A stretch of DNA of 64,000 nucleotides from Hermodice carunculata (Eukaryota; Annelida; Polychaeta; Eunicida; Amphinomidae), in the NCBI GenBank assembly GCA_964020975.1, contig OZ026628.1, forward strand, positions 11,990,276 through 12,054,275, read 5' to 3'. This document shows positions 60,376 to 64,000 of the stretch, piece by piece. Within the stretch, counting starts at the first letter, position 1; every line of letters starts with the position of its first letter. A program made the position numbers and the translations under genes. The notes below the pieces were generated by a model that had not been told where the DNA came from, ran no database searches, and was given only the letters and a program-made list of their open reading frames with translations.

Positions 60376-63300
60376 ACAAGAGGGCTGTGTGAAAAGCCCA
60401 TGCCTCAGCTGATCTTGACATTCATCACACTTGCAGCTCTATGAACTTGGGAAAGGATCAAGAACACCATGTTCTGAGTAAGTGTGACCTTACTTGTGCT
60501 ACATCAAAGTTCAAGTAGTTCTCAAGTTTGAATGAGAGTAAAATTCATGTATGTTTGCTGTGTGACCCCATAAATGAGGTCAAGGTCATTCATGTACTGT
60601 CTATGCATGACCTTAATACAGAATAATTAACATGTGTAGCTAACTCAAAACAGATCTCAAGTTATCAAGTAAACAGTACATTTTGTGTCAGTTGTCCTGT
60701 GAATTAGCATTAGAATGCCCATTGACTTACATAGTAATCAATAGGAAAGCTGCATTGAACGATAAGCACCCGAATTGAAAATCCTTAAAAATCAGGAATC
60801 CAAAGCAGTGCTACCTAGTAAACAACTGTTTGACCCTTCCACAACAACATATCCATCACATTTCAGCTTAATCTGAGGGACGGTTCAGAGAACAAGTGAA
60901 AAGTAGCAAAACCATACCAAAAAATTCATAAAAAAATTGCAGTGCCACCTGGTGAACAAATTGGGAACTGCGTGTCACCATGTGTGTCTATGTACAATAT
61001 CAAAGCAATTGGGTGAGCGGTTTCACAGGAGAAGAATTTTTAAGGTTTGCCCCATAAAAGAACAAAAAAAAAAAAAAAATCATAAAAAAATCCTAAAATC
61101 AACAGAGGGTGACCATTTGAAAAAACTTGGTACACATCCACCCAAGGCACATCCCTACCAAGTTTGAAGTAAATCTGGCCAATATTTTTTTAAGTTATGA
61201 CCATTACAAGAAATTCCCATGTTAAACTTTCTTATTAAAACTTTTGTAGAGATTTTTGAAAAAAAAAATCATAAAAAAATCCAAAATTCATTGGAACATG
61301 ACCATTGGAACAAATCTGGTAGTCTCACACCCACCCAAGGTACATCCCCACCAAGTTTGAAGTAAATCTGGATGACAGTTTCTGAGAAGAAGTCCAAAAT
61401 GTAAATTAGCATTAGAATGCCCATTGACTTCCATAGTAAAAAATTGGAAAGGTGCATTTACCGACAAGTTGAAACAAGAGGGCTGTGTGAACAGCCCGTA
61501 CCTCAGCTGATCTTGACATTCATCACACTTGCAGCTCTATGAACTTGGGAAAGGATCAAGGACACCATGTTCTGAGTAAGTCTGAACTTTATAGAAGAAC
61601 ACTTACATGTGCAACATCAAAGTTCAAGTAGTTCTCAAGTTACAATGAAGAGTAAAATTCATGTATGTTGCACTGTGACCCCACAAACGAGGTCAAGGTC
61701 ATTCATGTACTGTCTCAGCATGACCTTCATACAGCATAATTAACAGGTGTAGCTAACTCAAAACAGATCTCAAGTTATCAAGTAAACAGTAAATTTCGTG
61801 TCAGTTGTCCTATGAATTAGCATTAGAATGCCCATTGACTTACAAGATCTTTAAAGATTTGTCCAAAAAACAGAACAAAAAAAATCATTAAAAATAAAAA
61901 AATCACTGGAGCATCAACATTTGAAAAAAATTGGTAGAAACCCACCCAACGTACATTGCCACGAAGTTTGAAGTTAATCTGGATGACGGTTTTGGAGAAG
62001 AAGTCGAAAATGTGAATTAGCATTAGAATGCCCATTGACTTCCATAGTAATCAATAGGAAAGCTGCATTGACCGACAAGTTTTATTGAAAAAATCGTTAA
62101 AAATCAGGAACCTGCAGCATTCCCACATAATGTACGACTTTGTTTGACCCTTCTTCAAGAAACACATCCACCATGTTTCAGCTTAACCTGAGTGACGGTT
62201 CTGGAGAAGAAGTCGAAAATAGCTACAACGCACAAAAATTCATAAAAAATTAGAAAAAAATTGCAGCGCCACCAGGTCAACAAATTAAGAACTAGGAGTC
62301 CCAGGGAGTGTTCCTGTGTGATATCAAAGTAATTGAGTGAGCGGTTTCAGAGAAGAAGATTTTTTAAGATTTACCCAAAAAAGAACAAAAAAATTCATAA
62401 AAAATCCTAAAATCGATGGACAGTGACCATTTGAACAAACTTGGTAGTGACCCACCCAAGGCACATCTCCACCAAGTTTGAAGTGAATCTGGTTAACGGT
62501 TTTTGAGAAGAAGTCGAAAAGGTGAATTGTGGACGACGGACAGATGGACAACGGACGGACGGACGGACAGACGACGGATCCTCAAAAAACCTCAGCTGAC
62601 TGAGAAGTCAGCTGATGTAAAAATCTTTTAAAATCAGGAAACCGCAGCATTCCCCCTAGTGAATAACTTTGTTTGATCCTTCCACAAGGAACATATCCAC
62701 CAAGTTTCAACTTCATCTGAGTGATGGTTCTGGAGAAGTCGAAAATAGCAATAATACATAAAACAAGAGGGCTGTGTGAACAGCCTGTGCCTCAGCTGAT
62801 CCTGACATTCATAACACTTGCAGCTCTATGAACTTGGGAAAGGATCAAGGACACCATGTTCTGAGTAAGTCTGACCTTTATAAAAGAGCACCTACATGTG
62901 CAACATCAAAGTTCAAGTAATTTGCAAGTTATAATGAAGAGTAAAATTCATGTATGTAGCACTGTGACCCCACGAACGAGGTCAAGGTCATTCATGTACT
63001 GTCTCAGCATGACTTTCATACACAATAATTAACATGTGTAGCTAACTCAAAACAGATCTCAAGTTATCAAGTAAACAGTAAATTTCGTGTCAGTTGTCCT
63101 GTGAATTAGCATTAGAATGCCCATTGACTTACATACAGTAATCAATATGAAAGCTGCATTGAACGATAAGTACCTGAATTGAAAATCCTTAAAAATCAGG
63201 AATCCAAAGGAGTGCCATCTAGTAAACAACTGTTTGATCCTTCAACAACAATATATCCATCACATTTCAGCTTAATCTGAGGGATGGTTCTGAGAACAAG

Positions 63301-64000
63301 TGAAAAATAGCAAAACCATACCAAAAAAATCATAAAAAAATTGCAGTGCCACCTGGTGAACAATTGGAAACTAGGTGTCCCCCAGATTGTCTATGTACGA
63401 TATCAAAACAATTGGGTGAGTGGTTTCAGAGGAGAAGAATTTCGAAGGTTTGCCCCCCAAAAAACAAAAAAAATCATAAAAAATCAAAAAATCAATAGAG
63501 CGTGACCATTTGGTAGATATCCACCTAAGGCACATCCCCACCAAGTTTGAAGTAAATCTGGTCAATATTATTAAAGTTATGACCATTACAAGAAATTCCC
63601 ATGTTAAGTCTCCTATTAAAACTTTTGTAGAAATTTTTGAAAAAAAATCATAAAAAAATCCAAATTCATTGAAACATCACCATTGGAACAAACCTGGTAG
63701 ACACCCACCCAAGGTACATTGCCACCAAGTTTAAAGTTAATCTGGATGATGGATTTGGAGAAGTCGAAAAGGTAAATTAGCATTAGAATGCCCATGACTT
63801 CCATAGTAATCAATAGGAAAGCTGCATTGACCCCAAAGGAGCCGACTTGAAAAAATCATTAAATATCAGGAATCCACAGCATTCCCACACAGTGAACAAC
63901 TTTGTTTGGCCCTTCCATAAGGAACATATCCACCAAGTGTAAGCTTAATCTGAGTGACGGTTCTGGAGAAGAAGTCCAAAATATCTATAACACACAGAAA
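60376..64000. repeat. Three copies of a dispersed module of about 1.2 kb
   Basis: Copies begin near 60376, 61474 and 62764 with AACAAGAGGGCTGTGTGA, where GGGCTGT..ACAGCCC folds back, then TGCCTCAGCTGATC. Shared inner blocks are GAACTTGGGAAAGGATCAAG, GAGGTCAAGGTCATTCATG, ATTAGCATTAGAATGCCCAT and CACCAAGTTTGAAGT. Copy 2 ends with GGACGGAC-type runs and the hairpin TCAGCTGACT..AAGTCAGCTGA (62590-62620). Copy 3 runs off the window. No coding capacity. Short terminal hairpins and no TIRs could fit a non-autonomous Helitron-like element, but no CTRR end is proven. Confidence 0.8.

Overview
The window is metazoan nuclear DNA, probably from a marine invertebrate; I cannot name the species. The evidence is GT-AG introns, an Ig/FN3 cell-surface receptor gene, several LINE families, a BEL/Pao fossil, many TIR transposons and long microsatellites. 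Real coding sequence is sparse and most of the window is layered repeat DNA.

Layout. (1) 1-1077: tail of a broken gene from an uncharacterised PIN-like nuclease family. (2) 2266 to about 9065, perhaps to 10450: a broken BEL/Pao LTR retrotransposon. (3) 13521-59404, minus strand: 3' part of a host type I membrane receptor (Ig-Ig-Ig-Ig/FN3-FN3-TM-tail). Its seven exons lie at 59.1-59.4, 58.1-58.4, 49.8-50.0, 48.8-49.4, 39.6-39.9, 38.4-38.6 and 13.5-13.9 kb. All internal junctions are phase 1. The tail carries several YxN-type tyrosine motifs. (4) The receptor's introns are swollen by mobile DNA. The last one (13.9-38.4 kb) holds a LINE and a nested stack: a TA-flanked TIR element (19256-38020) into which a 16.7 kb element (19508-36247) has inserted.

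The most notable object is that 16.7 kb element. It has inverted repeats of about 1.2-1.3 kb, a 6-bp target duplication (TGCCTC), and an empty-site relative in the same window at about 48594-48599. Its only recognisable gene has eight exons (24171-32480) and encodes a protein of about 1152 residues. That protein has a beta-grasp-like N-terminus, an RNase H/DDE-like core and a Cys-rich C-terminus. I infer that it is the transposase of a large DNA transposon family I cannot place in a named superfamily. This copy looks inactivated: a pogo/Tigger-like 830-bp element interrupts exon 6, and a lysine sits where I expect the third acidic residue.

Other highlights are a compact hammerhead ribozyme on the plus strand (41955-41995), a TIR element 13 nt from a receptor splice donor, and in-frame tandem C-terminal repeats that each carry a stop codon. 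There are also dispersed repeat arrays built around TGACCTTGA...TCAAGGTCA, which resembles paired nuclear-receptor half-sites. The last 4 kb consists of three copies of a module of about 1.2 kb.
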